From positions 47,732 to 111,731 of the forward strand of contig JALGVJ010000012.1 of assembly GCA_029838195.1 (NCBI GenBank): DNA of 64,000 nt, given 5' to 3'. Positions 17,849-26,400 of this stretch are shown in pieces; position 1 is the first letter of the stretch; each line of letters begins with the position of its first letter. The notes under the pieces are model-generated. The model was not told the origin of the DNA and did not search any database. It saw nothing but the letters and a program-made list of their open reading frames with translations. Both the position numbers and the translations under genes were made by a program. This DNA comes from Promethearchaeota archaeon. GTDB taxonomy: Archaea > Asgardarchaeota > Lokiarchaeia > Sigyniarchaeales > SOKP01.

Positions 17849-18042
17849 AATTATATTTTCTTGAATTAAGCAAATAATTGGAATGGTCATGAGAAAATTA
17901 TTAGAATAATGGACTTTATTGCCAACAAATTTAAATTAATTTCCCCTTATCTCTTTTTTTTTTTTAAATCATCATGAAATAATCAAAAATCGTTAAATTT
18001 TGAAAAATCGAAACGCAAGAGATGATTAGGAAGAGAAAAAAG
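17804..18042. other. Spacer between MFS remnant and tRNA-Asp
   Basis: AT-rich, no gene. Contains a run of twelve T (17954-17965). A short run of six A just outside the tRNA 3' end (18036-18041) gives a U-tract terminator for the minus-strand tRNA. Confidence 0.4.
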
Positions 18043-18149
18043 CGCCCACAGCGGGATTTGAACCCGCGTCGCAGGAGTGACAGTCCCGATTCAGCCTCCC
18101 TGCCAAATAGCAGAACAAAGAATGCTAGACCGTGCTACACTATGTGGGC
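18043..18149 (-). tRNA. tRNA-Asp (GTC) with about 32-nt insert between D-arm and anticodon stem
   Basis: Read on the minus strand. Acceptor GCCCACA pairs with TGTGGGC, with discriminator G. The D-arm GTGT/GCAT encloses an 11-base loop with GG. The anticodon arm CGGGA-CTGTCAC-TCCTG has anticodon GTC, the variable loop is CGAC, and the T-arm is GCGGG-TTCAAAT-CCCGC. The parts sum to 75 bases; 32 extra bases lie after the D-arm, before the anticodon stem, not at the canonical 37/38 site. ATTC and GAAT at the insert edges can form a 4-bp helix, as expected in a bulge-helix-bulge, though exact cut sites are ambiguous. CCA is not encoded. Confidence 0.85.
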
Positions 18150-18499
18150 AAGTAAAAAAAATATATTTTAAGTGATGATTAAAATGTACTAAATTATAAA
18201 AATTTTATTCTCTTTCATTACTTGTTAACCGGGAGATAAATAGGTAAGCGAGCGAGAAAAAATCTTTTAGAATATAATGAAGGAAGAATGGCGGGTTCAT
18301 GGACCAATCGAATTTTTTTCGCATGAATTGATATCGGGCACATAGAAGGTAACTAAAACACACGTGAATATGTAAGGAAGAGGAATGCGACTTATGGGAA
18401 CATTTTTATAGGTACATCACGATGTTTTTAATATAATAACAGGTTGAGTTTTTTCATTTTAAGGGTTATATGGTAATTTTAGGAGGATAAGGGCTTTAA
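18150..18499. other. Divergent promoter region of tRNA-Asp and the SCP2-like gene
   Basis: 350 bases without a gene. Minus-strand TATA-like sequence TTAAAATATAT (about 18160-18172) is placed for the tRNA. On the plus strand ATTTTTATAGG near 18401-18411 may serve the SCP2-like gene. AGGAGGAT at 18481-18488 is its ribosome site. Confidence 0.4.
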
Positions 18500-18937
18500 T
18501 TGCATAGATTAAAGTCATTACTAGATCAGCTGGAGCAAGAGAAAGAGAGGGATCGGTTTAGTTCAATTTTGGATGAAGTGATTAGAAGCTGTGTTCAGAT
18601 TGGGGAGTGGGAGGATGAAATTAAGGAAGAAATGAAATTATTGGATAAAATTTATCAATTTTGCGTTAGAGAAGGAAAAGATATAATATTTAGTTTTTGG
18701 ATAAAGAGAGAGCATAATAAATTGATTTATCAACAAGGAATTAATGAGAAAGCGGATCTTAAGATGATGATGACAAGGGAATCTTTACTGAAAGCATTAA
18801 AGCGAGAAGTTTATTTGGCCGATTATTACATGCGGGGCATGATTGAACTCGAGGGAGATTTTTATGAGATAATAAAATTTAGGAATTTTTTTCAATTTCT
18901 TTTGGAATATTTTTCAAGAAAGCGGAAGGCGAGATAA
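18500..18937 (+). CDS. SCP2 sterol-carrier-like domain protein
   Basis: A 145-residue soluble protein. The first 50 residues are helical and highly charged. From about residue 50 the order is strand (IIFSFWIKREHNKLIYQQGI), KADLKMMMTRESLLKALKRE, a small-residue helix (ADYYMRGMIELEGDFYEIIKF) and a final helix, which fits the SCP2 lipid-binding fold. Archaeal members are thought to bind hydrophobic ligands or acyl chains. Start TTG 18500 is used because AGGAGGAT precedes it by about eleven bases and no ATG lies nearby. Confidence 0.6.
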   Translation: MHRLKSLLDQLEQEKERDRFSSILDEVIRSCVQIGEWEDEIKEEMKLLDKIYQFCVREGKDIIFSFWIKREHNKLIYQQGINEKADLKMMMTRESLLKALKREVYLADYYMRGMIELEGDFYEIIKFRNFFQFLLEYFSRKRKAR

Positions 18938-19039
18938 GGATTATCCCTAACTCCAAGAGATAGGATTATTTTTACGGTTAAATGAAAAATTTTATTTGAT
19001 TTCAATTATTATACTATTTAGACTCAATTATATTTGATT

Positions 19040-19144
19040 GGGCCTGTAATCTAGTCTGGATGTAGATTTCCGCATAGAAATTTTGCCAGAAAGGGTGCCC
19101 GGCTTCGGACTGGGATGTCGCAGGTTCGAATCCTGCCAGGCCCG
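19040..19144 (+). tRNA. tRNA-Arg (TCG) with about 29-nt insert between D-arm and anticodon stem
   Basis: Acceptor GGGCCTG pairs with CAGGCCC, with discriminator G at 19144. The D-arm is ATCT/AGAT with an 11-base loop containing GG. The anticodon arm CCCGG-CTTCGGA-CTGGG (19098-19114) has anticodon TCG, and the T-arm is GCAGG-TTCGAAT-CCTGC. Bases from about 19069 to 19097 are extra to a 76-base tRNA and sit at the same junction as the insert in tRNA-Asp. TTTC and GAAA within the flank can pair, but a standard bulge-helix-bulge is not clear. A protein frame crossing this gene (19014-19205, minus) is an artefact. Confidence 0.85.
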
Positions 19145-19455
19145 TTGATTTTCTTTTTCTTATTTTTATTTTTAATGATTTTTTCAATAATTTGGAATTA
19201 ATCATTCTTATCAGAAAACTGAATAAAATTAATGCACCGTAAGATAATAGGATTGAATTTCAGAATGTAAATTCTGATTCTTTTAATTTTTGAATAAGTT
19301 ATTTTTCGAATTCATTAATAATTTTTTCCTCTTATATGGAATGAGGCATTAAGATTAATATTTTTTCAAAACGACATTTAAATAGAAAATCTTAAATATT
19401 TTAAATATTAAATATTAAAAATTTAAATTAATCCTTTGAATAAAGTTTAACAAGC
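19145..19455. other. Intergenic region upstream of the GH172-like gene
   Basis: 311 AT-rich bases. T-rich stretches directly after the tRNA may end its transcript. CATTTAAATAG near 19374-19384 is a fair TATA element for the next gene. Nothing else seen. Confidence 0.35.
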
Positions 19456-20526
19456 ATGTTAGGATGGAAAGAAATTTATAAATTAAAGGAGCAATATCAT
19501 TTTGGAGAATGCAATGGAGGATGGAATTTGGATTCTTATCCGGAACTCGAGTCCTTAGATGCGGGCAAATCAATAACAATTGCTAGAATATTAGGACCTG
19601 GAATAATAACTAATATACATACCACGCAGCATTTCATCCAAGATCCTGAACTTACAATAGAACAAAGAAGAGCTTTATGCGCGCGAGGTGTTATTCTTGA
19701 AATTTATTTCAATGATAATCCAATACCTTCGGTTAGAGTTCCACTTGCGGATTTTTTCGCTGACGGTTGTTTAGGGCAGGCAGAGGATTTCACTACTCCG
19801 TTTGTTGAAAAGGCACCAAAATCATATAATTGTTTCATTCCAATGCCATTCGAGAAATCTGCCCGAGTTGTACTCAGTAATGAAACGGCTCATAATATGT
19901 TAAATTATAGTTATGTTGAATATGAAGCATTTGATTCTTGGACGGAAAATCTTGGTTATTTTCATGCTACTTGGAAGAGGTTTGCATTCCAATTAAATAA
20001 TGATACGAATCATCATTTTTTTCATATAGATGGCAAGGGGCACTTAATAGGAAGGGCATATAGCATTAGTACGGATGAGCCGATGTTTAGAGGGTTCTAT
20101 TATGTCATGGAGGGGAATAATGAGATAAGAATTGATGGTGAGGATGAACCAAGAGTTGATTATTTAGGTACGGAAGATTCATTTGGATTTAGCTGGGGAT
20201 TTCAGAAACTTTTCAATGGAATTTTTAATGGTATCAATTATGTTAATCCCGCAAAACCCGCTTTACTTAGCATGTATCGTTTTCGGGGTATAAACCATAT
20301 TGGATTTAATAAAAGTTTGGATCTTCGCATAAATTGGTCAAACGATTGGACCAACAACGAAACGTTCCAGAAAAGAATTTCAAGAATAAATGCTAAAGAT
20401 CGTGGTTGGATAGATTATGCTACAACATATTATTGGTATCAGGATAAAGTTGGATATGAGCATGAGCCTTTAATGCCGGTTAATGAGAGAATTAAATTAA
20501 TTTTAAGATCAAATCTTGATAAGTGA
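19456..20526 (+). CDS. DUF2961/GH172-like glycoside hydrolase
   Basis: A 356-residue protein with the DUF2961 pattern. It has SLDAGKSITIARILGPGIIT, then EIYFNDNPIPSVRVPLADFFADG near residue 95, then the FIPMPFEKSARVVL segment, and YYVMEGNNEIRIDGEDEPR near residue 215. GH172 enzymes act on fructofuranosides and arabinofuranosides. No signal peptide is seen, so it probably acts in the cytoplasm on imported sugars or glycans. The GH127 arabinofuranosidase at 41.9 kb suggests a shared interest in arabinose-type polymers. Confidence 0.75.
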   Translation: MLGWKEIYKLKEQYHFGECNGGWNLDSYPELESLDAGKSITIARILGPGIITNIHTTQHFIQDPELTIEQRRALCARGVILEIYFNDNPIPSVRVPLADFFADGCLGQAEDFTTPFVEKAPKSYNCFIPMPFEKSARVVLSNETAHNMLNYSYVEYEAFDSWTENLGYFHATWKRFAFQLNNDTNHHFFHIDGKGHLIGRAYSISTDEPMFRGFYYVMEGNNEIRIDGEDEPRVDYLGTEDSFGFSWGFQKLFNGIFNGINYVNPAKPALLSMYRFRGINHIGFNKSLDLRINWSNDWTNNETFQKRISRINAKDRGWIDYATTYYWYQDKVGYEHEPLMPVNERIKLILRSNLDK

Positions 20527-20653
20527 AACCACTTGAACATATTAGGGAAATGTTTTAAAATTTAAAGAGGTCGATATTGATTTTCTTAAATTTCAAGGAG
20601 AACGATTAATAAATATCTCATGGACTTAATCTTTAGAATGAATTAAATACGAA

Positions 20654-21023
20654 ATGGAGATAAAAATTGAGAAATCTTAAAAAGTAAGTAAAAAAGATAT
20701 TAAAAAAGCAAATGTAGATGGTGTTAAGTATTACAGGTGAGAATAATAAGCCTCATAGTTCAGTTGTCGAGTATCAGAGTGATGGGAACTCTCTTTATAT
20801 TCAAATGGTTTCAGAAATAATTAAAGCAAGAGATATCATGAAAAATGATAAAGTTTCCGGAACTATTCATTTTTGGAAAAATTTCTTACATGAGATACTT
20901 CCCGCACCTCCAGCTGAATTGCATTTTACGGCAAAGGCTGAAATCATTTCTAAAGAAGATAAGGATGAAAGAAAAGTTTTAAAGAAGTTTATCAAGAATA
21001 CAGAAAGTATTAGCATTAAATGA
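20654..21023 (+). pseudogene. Decayed pyridoxamine 5'-phosphate oxidase-like split-barrel gene
   Basis: The frame from 20718 reads VLSITGENNKPHSSVVEYQSDGN and FTAKAEII, typical of flavin split-barrel proteins. The first 20 or so residues that should precede it are in another frame with a stop (ATG 20654, TAA 20678-20680; DIKKANVDG lies just upstream out of frame). The frame ends at TGA 21021-21023 after SISIK, and plausible coding continues for a few residues beyond. At least one frameshift and one or two stops make it a pseudogene. Confidence 0.6.
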
Positions 21024-21169
21024 GCTGAATTGGATTATAAATTCGGAGAAAGACCATAATAGCATTATAATGGAATGACTAATAAAAGAATGGAAGAAGA
21101 ATTTCAAGTATTTAAGCACTAGATAAAACATGGAATATTGGCAATAAAATAGGAAATTTCTTATAGGAT

Positions 21170-22213
21170 TTAATTCAAAACAATCATTTTATCAAGGACT
21201 TGGTCTTGTAATAGGATGCGATAATAGGATAATTTATCTTGAAAATATACTTTTTCTAATTTTCCTTCTACGAGAACGTTTTCTCCAGCTTTAGCTTGCT
21301 CGCAAAATCTGCCTCTAAAAGATGAAATTTCTTTTATTTCTTTCATCACAATCTCTTTACCTTTTATATCCACGTGAAGGATTTTTTGAGGTTCGATTTG
21401 ATAAGAACAAGGAGTAAAAATGGAATCGTCTGAATTAACAATTTTTGCTTTCAGTGAAATTCTTCCAAGATTTTTGAATTTATAGTCATCATATGAGCCG
21501 CCCCAGTCTTTAGGGCTCTTAATATAGCGAATAAAAAATTCAAAGCCCTTATATATGCCTTGGTGTAATTTTCTTTGTTCGGTAAACAAGAACGTATCAA
21601 AAGGGATATTAGAGCCGCCTACTCTCCATTCATAATGAGTTTGATATTCGCTTAAAGTATATTTTCTGCAAAAATTATTGTTTTCGAAAATTGATGGAAG
21701 ATATTCTTGAAACTGCTTGCTAATTTCAGTTCCATAGATGATTAAATCAATATCGGAATCATTTTTATAAAGTCCGACCATAGGAGAGCCAGAAATACCT
21801 ATCGCATACTCGGGCAAGTTTCCTTCAGAAATAAACAGGCGGTATAATTCAAGTGAGCATTTTTCTAATCGCGTGAGATTAGAGCGATGAATTAAAGATT
21901 TTAAATATTTTCGCGGGGTGTATATTTTTTTAATATCTTCATTTTTCACACCTTGAAGTTTCACATCCCATTGTTGAGAATAAAATAAGTATTGGGGATA
22001 GTTATTATTCAAAAATTCAAATCTTTCCTTGAGGTCATAAGTTTTTTTATAGCGTAAGCCATTTTTAATTCTATTGCCAGCAGGATCTGGATAAAAGCGA
22101 AGGAAACAAATTTTTCGATCTGGGGGATGGAGTAATCCTTTTACATCAAAAAACAAGTGGTCTTTCTTGGTTTCTATGTAATCACCTTCAATTCCTTCTA
22201 TTATTTGCTCCAT
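21170..22213 (-). CDS. Predicted nucleotidyltransferase (COG1665-like)
   Basis: A 347-residue protein. The central core has GISGSPMVGLYKNDSDIDLIIYG, the GS...DxD motif of pol-beta-type nucleotidyltransferases, near residue 140. It is flanked by an N-terminal domain with CFLRFYPDPAGNR and a C-terminal barrel-like region (ENVLVEGKLEKVYFQ). This arrangement matches the archaeal predicted nucleotidyltransferase family I recall as COG1665. Substrate unknown. It is encoded alongside mptA on the minus strand, but with about 150 bases between them. Confidence 0.7.
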   Translation of the reverse strand: MEQIIEGIEGDYIETKKDHLFFDVKGLLHPPDRKICFLRFYPDPAGNRIKNGLRYKKTYDLKERFEFLNNNYPQYLFYSQQWDVKLQGVKNEDIKKIYTPRKYLKSLIHRSNLTRLEKCSLELYRLFISEGNLPEYAIGISGSPMVGLYKNDSDIDLIIYGTEISKQFQEYLPSIFENNNFCRKYTLSEYQTHYEWRVGGSNIPFDTFLFTEQRKLHQGIYKGFEFFIRYIKSPKDWGGSYDDYKFKNLGRISLKAKIVNSDDSIFTPCSYQIEPQKILHVDIKGKEIVMKEIKEISSFRGRFCEQAKAGENVLVEGKLEKVYFQDKLSYYRILLQDQVLDKMIVLN

Positions 22214-22359
22214 TTTATTTTTAGGGTAATTTTTTAAAGAAGCGGTATTTAAACTAAATTTTAAGAAAGAAAGTGGAAATAAAAGGCTTATGGATTCTTG
22301 AGAAATGCATGGATTTTTTTCATATTTCGGGACTAATTTTTCAAGAGAAATATTTTTTT

Positions 22360-23304
22360 CTATTCTTCTTTGAGTGTTCTTCTTAATTCTTCAATAGTGG
22401 TATTCATTTCAGCATAAACATTATACGGATGTATGCTTTCATAACTTTCAATTTTAAAAATGATTTTTAAATCATCCTCTAAATTGGGAAAATCTCGTGC
22501 AAGAAAATTTTTTGCCATTTCCCTGACTACATCTTCTGAGAAGAGAGGTTTTAAATGGGAACTTCGAATTAGTTCGGCTTCTTCCGGTCGTTTTAAGACA
22601 GATTGGATACGTCCACTCATAGATTCTTCGATCACGTCAATTATGTCGAGCACATCAATTTGATGGCTATTCAATTGAGTAATTTGGAGAATGATGGTAC
22701 CTTTTGAACGTTGATTGTGCGAGGCATAAGGTAAGATGTTGATTAATTTATTCAAATCTTCTTCAGAAATATTGATATCATTTCTTGATTGAATGATTTC
22801 TTTTGCATATTCTTGGCTCATTTCTTTTGCACAAGGGCAAACCGTCATACCCACAGCACTGGCTCCAATAAAATATTTATAATTAATGGCTCCTTCAAGG
22901 TTTTTTTCAGCGATCACGCATGTACTAATCTCATATGATTTTTGGATGGCTCTTTTCTCATTTTCTCGCATTTGAATGATGATTTTTCCCTCCAATTTAA
23001 CCTCAGCTTTAGAGGTATAGGGGTGTCGTTTCATTAATTTTTTAGCAATTCTATGAGCTAGTTCTTCAATAGAAGGTGTGGGTTTGAAAATCACTTCATT
23101 GATGACCTCTTCAATGGTCTCAGAAGTTCTCGACATATGAATTCCTCTCTGTTTAGCGGGAAGGCTAATCAAGGCGGAGATTTTCGGATAAAAGGAGTAT
23201 CTCTTGTTTTTCACGTTTTCAATTTCAACTTTTTTCTCTAATCCTCTAATTCCGACCTTATCGATTTCAAGATTGACACTTGAATTAGTATCTTGCAAGT
23301 CCAT
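22360..23304 (-). CDS. mptA: GTP cyclohydrolase IV (MptA/FolE2 family)
   Basis: A 314-residue enzyme that opens GTP to the 7,8-dihydroneopterin 2',3'-cyclic phosphate at the start of methanopterin synthesis. Family motifs are VGIRGLEKKV, PAKQRGIHMSRTSETIEE, SVGMTVCPC-like SAVGMTVCPCAKEMSQEYAKE (metal-binding Cys), and PYASHNQRSKG. Length matches archaeal MptA. Other methanopterin genes are scattered in the window (DHPS-like at 30.4 kb, mptD and mptG at 47-48 kb), which supports H4MPT rather than folate. Confidence 0.9.
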   Translation of the reverse strand: MDLQDTNSSVNLEIDKVGIRGLEKKVEIENVKNKRYSFYPKISALISLPAKQRGIHMSRTSETIEEVINEVIFKPTPSIEELAHRIAKKLMKRHPYTSKAEVKLEGKIIIQMRENEKRAIQKSYEISTCVIAEKNLEGAINYKYFIGASAVGMTVCPCAKEMSQEYAKEIIQSRNDINISEEDLNKLINILPYASHNQRSKGTIILQITQLNSHQIDVLDIIDVIEESMSGRIQSVLKRPEEAELIRSSHLKPLFSEDVVREMAKNFLARDFPNLEDDLKIIFKIESYESIHPYNVYAEMNTTIEELRRTLKEE

Positions 23305-23451
23305 TTTGAATTCGTGAATCGAGCATCACCAAGCTAAGTAAAAGATAATTATTATTTAATTATCTCTAATTTTTAAAAAGATGAATCAATTTTAATATTT
23401 AATATTTTATAGATAAATTGGTCATTTGTCTGACTTGCTGAGAAGAATTTA

Positions 23452-24621
23452 ATGTCAAGGAAATCGATCTCTTGTCGCTTTGGACTCATTGGAGATGAGT
23501 TAGTACTAAAAGAAGATATAAATTTAGAGATTGATGGAAATGGTAAAATAAGAAACATTACTTTTAAATCTCCAGATGGAATTTTGGATTTAAGAAAAGA
23601 AAAAAGGAATTATTTAATGATCCCAGCCTTGATAAATGCTCATGTTCATGTTGGAGATAGTTTTGCCAAAGAAATGGGTTTTAATGAAGATTTAAAAAAG
23701 GTGGTTGCTCCTCCCAATGGATTAAAACATCATTTATTACGGACCACCTCCGATGCCACTAAACAAGAAGGCATGAAAAATGCGATGGAAGAAATGATTA
23801 CTAATGGCATCACGTGTTTCGCAGACTTTAGGGAAGAGGGTATTGTGGGCATTAAATTATTGAAAAAAGCACTTGAAAAAGGAAGTCTCAAGGGAATCAT
23901 TCTTGGAAGATTTAAAACCATTAATGAATTGGAACCCATTTTTCAATTGGCAAACGGATTGGGATTATCAAGCTACAAAGCAGTTGAGGCAGAATTCATA
24001 GAAGAACTACAATCTCTAAAGCAAAAATACCGGAAATTAATAGCATGTCATTGCGCAGAAGTGGAACGGAGAGAAGATTTAATCAATCGGTTGTTAAATG
24101 AAGATTTAGTCGATATCATAGTCCATGGAACCCATTTAAATGAAAAAGATTTAAAAACGATTAAAGAAAAAAACCTTTCTTTAGTATTCTGTCCGAGATC
24201 TAATGGATATTTTGGCGTGGGGTTTCCTCCTATTAACGTGGCTAAAAAATTGGAAATTCCCATTAGTCTTGGCACGGATAACGTCATGGTAAATAACTTG
24301 AATTTATTTGAAGAATTGCGTTATTTATACAGAATCCAGCGAGTTTTTAGTCAAAAACGCGAACAAGAGGCATTAAATCCCTTGGACATGTTAAAAATGA
24401 TTACCATTAATCCCGCAAGAGCGTTAAGAATAGATGATACGATGGGGTCTCTTTCAAAAGGAAAGGACGCAAATTTCATTTTAATAGATTTAAATCATCC
24501 TAACTATTACGTGTCACGATTGAATGCAAAAAATCTTTATCCTTTAATAATTCAAAGAACTAATACAGAAAACTTGAAAAAAGTATATATTAAAGGAAAA
24601 AAGATTCATGAAAAGCCCTAA
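23452..24621 (+). CDS. Metal-dependent amidohydrolase in the arfC-cofG-cofH operon
   Basis: A 389-residue amidohydrolase of the cytosine-deaminase/chlorohydrolase class. Metal ligands appear as NAHVHVGDSF (HxH) near residue 63, ACHCAEVE near 200, HGTHLNEKDL near 222 and LGTDNV near 277. It overlaps arfC by 14 bases and heads an operon of F420/riboflavin genes, so it probably acts on a pyrimidine or pterin intermediate. One option is the deformylase step done by ArfB (creatininase family) elsewhere. That link is inference only. Confidence 0.7.
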   Translation: MSRKSISCRFGLIGDELVLKEDINLEIDGNGKIRNITFKSPDGILDLRKEKRNYLMIPALINAHVHVGDSFAKEMGFNEDLKKVVAPPNGLKHHLLRTTSDATKQEGMKNAMEEMITNGITCFADFREEGIVGIKLLKKALEKGSLKGIILGRFKTINELEPIFQLANGLGLSSYKAVEAEFIEELQSLKQKYRKLIACHCAEVERREDLINRLLNEDLVDIIVHGTHLNEKDLKTIKEKNLSLVFCPRSNGYFGVGFPPINVAKKLEIPISLGTDNVMVNNLNLFEELRYLYRIQRVFSQKREQEALNPLDMLKMITINPARALRIDDTMGSLSKGKDANFILIDLNHPNYYVSRLNAKNLYPLIIQRTNTENLKKVYIKGKKIHEKP

Positions 24622-25279
24622 AAAACCTTACGTGATTTTAAGTGCCGCTATGACCATTGATGGCAAGATTGCTTCTAAAACGGGTGATCCAGAATTATCC
24701 GATGAGGCGGACTGGAAAGAAGTCCATAAATTAAGAACAAAAGTAGATGCTATCATGGTAGGGAAAGGTACGATTCTTAAAGATAATCCCAAGCTCCATA
24801 TTAAATATTTCTCTCATAAAGGATATTATAGAATTGTCGTGGATAGTCATCTTACAATTCCGCTGGATGCGAACGTCATTACATATGAGCCTGCGCTTTA
24901 TCCAACGATTATTTGCACCACAGAGAATATTTCCTCTAGTCGAATTACCCTTTATCAAGCAAGAGGAATTACAATCATACAAGCGGGAAAGGGTGTCAAA
25001 GTTGATTTATCAAGAGCCTTGGAGGCACTTTCTGATATGGGGATAAAAAAAATTTTACTGGAAGGAGGAGGAACTTTAAATTGGGGCTTTTTAGAAAAGG
25101 ATTTAATAGATGAAATAAGATTAACAATAGCACCATGGTTTGTTGGTGGAAAACATGCCGTGAGCTTGGTGGATGGAGAAGGTTTTGATAAGATGAGCGA
25201 ATGTCCTCGATATCATTTAATTAATGTGAAAAAAAGAGAAAATTATTTGACCTTAAATTATAAAAGAATGAGATCATGA
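24608..25279 (+). CDS. arfC: 2,5-diamino-6-ribosylamino-pyrimidinone phosphate reductase (ArfC/RibD C-terminal)
   Basis: A 223-residue reductase with the RibD C-terminal fold. It opens VILSAAMTIDGKIA, continues LRTKVDAIMVGKGTILKDNPKL, and has ILLEGGGTLNWGFLEKDLIDEI, the NADPH-binding GGG region. It reduces the ribosyl side chain in archaeal riboflavin and F420 synthesis. It overlaps the amidohydrolase by 14 bases and cofG by four (ATGA), strong evidence for translational coupling. Confidence 0.88.
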   Translation: MKSPKKPYVILSAAMTIDGKIASKTGDPELSDEADWKEVHKLRTKVDAIMVGKGTILKDNPKLHIKYFSHKGYYRIVVDSHLTIPLDANVITYEPALYPTIICTTENISSSRITLYQARGITIIQAGKGVKVDLSRALEALSDMGIKKILLEGGGTLNWGFLEKDLIDEIRLTIAPWFVGGKHAVSLVDGEGFDKMSECPRYHLINVKKRENYLTLNYKRMRS

Positions 25280-26400
25280 ATTTCCAAGAAGAGATTCGCT
25301 ATTTTAAAGAGTTAAGCTTGAGAAAATTAAAAAAGGAGATAGCACGAATCAGAGGGGATTTACCTCCTGAGAAGAGGAAGATCATTACTTATTCCCGTAA
25401 TTTCACGTTATCTCTTTCCAATTATTGTCAGAATCAGTGTGGATATTGCTTTTATAATTTTAAAGTGCCAAAATTATCCGGAGAAGGGAATGTTGTATTA
25501 TTAGAAAATGAGAAAATGCGAGAAATCATTCAAAAAGGACTTGAACATGATTGTAAAGAGGCATTGATTTTATCAGGAGATCACCCTGATTCTTTCAAGG
25601 AAGTAAGAGATGAATTAACTGCTAGGCATTGTCATACTTTTGTAGAATTTGTCAAGGACACATGCATGTACGTGTTGGATTTTAACATTTTACCTCACGT
25701 GAATATAGGAATTCTTACAATCGAAGAATTAAAGGAATTAAAACCGTATTGCGCAAGCATGGGTTTAATGTTAGAAAGCACGAGTGTAGAATTATTAAAA
25801 AAAGGAGGTGTCCACGAATTTTCACCGTCAAAACATCCGAAAATGCGAATTGAACACATCGAGAATGCCGGCAAGTTAAAAATCCCCTTTACAACCGGAT
25901 TATTATTAGGAATTGGGGAGTGTTTTGAAGATCGCGTGAAGGATTTACTGCTCATTAAAAAGATTCATGAAGATCATAGACACATTCAAGAAGTTATTTT
26001 ACAGAATTTCGAATATAAAAAAGGGATTTCCTATACGCCCTCTAAACCTCTTTCCATGAAAGACATATTAAGAATCACGGGAATAGCCCGTGTCATTTTT
26101 CAAAATGAAATAGCCATTCAAGTTCCACCAAATTTAATTGCTGGGCATGAAAAAGATTTCATTAAATTAGGAATCAATGATTTTGGTGGGATTTCTCCCT
26201 TTGATCTAGATTACATTAATCCTGAAGCTCCTTGGCCCAGCATTTCCTATTTAAAAAAAAAATGTAAACAGATTGGGTATGAATTAAAGGAACGGCTACC
26301 GATTTATGATAAATTTATTAATAAAAAGGAATTTTGTACAGAAACTATTAAACAAAGAATAGATAATATTAACTTAGATGTTGACTACTCAATTATTTGA
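25276..26400 (+). CDS. cofG: FO synthase subunit 1 (7,8-didemethyl-8-hydroxy-5-deazariboflavin synthase)
   Basis: A 374-residue radical SAM enzyme. The cluster motif is in LSNYCQNQCGYCFYNF (CxxxCxxC) near residue 52. The C-terminal VQVPPNL-like segment (IQVPPNLIAGHEKDF) and GINDFGGISP are typical of CofG. With CofH it joins tyrosine and the ribityl pyrimidine to make FO, the chromophore of F420. The start overlaps arfC and the end overlaps cofH, so all are in one operon. Confidence 0.9.
   Translation: MNFQEEIRYFKELSLRKLKKEIARIRGDLPPEKRKIITYSRNFTLSLSNYCQNQCGYCFYNFKVPKLSGEGNVVLLENEKMREIIQKGLEHDCKEALILSGDHPDSFKEVRDELTARHCHTFVEFVKDTCMYVLDFNILPHVNIGILTIEELKELKPYCASMGLMLESTSVELLKKGGVHEFSPSKHPKMRIEHIENAGKLKIPFTTGLLLGIGECFEDRVKDLLLIKKIHEDHRHIQEVILQNFEYKKGISYTPSKPLSMKDILRITGIARVIFQNEIAIQVPPNLIAGHEKDFIKLGINDFGGISPFDLDYINPEAPWPSISYLKKKCKQIGYELKERLPIYDKFINKKEFCTETIKQRIDNINLDVDYSII

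Noticed and set aside
19014..19205. 63-residue minus-strand frame reading GLAGFEPATSQSEAG
   Set aside because: It is the antisense of the tRNA-Arg gene; this peptide is a well-known artefact of translating tRNA loci.
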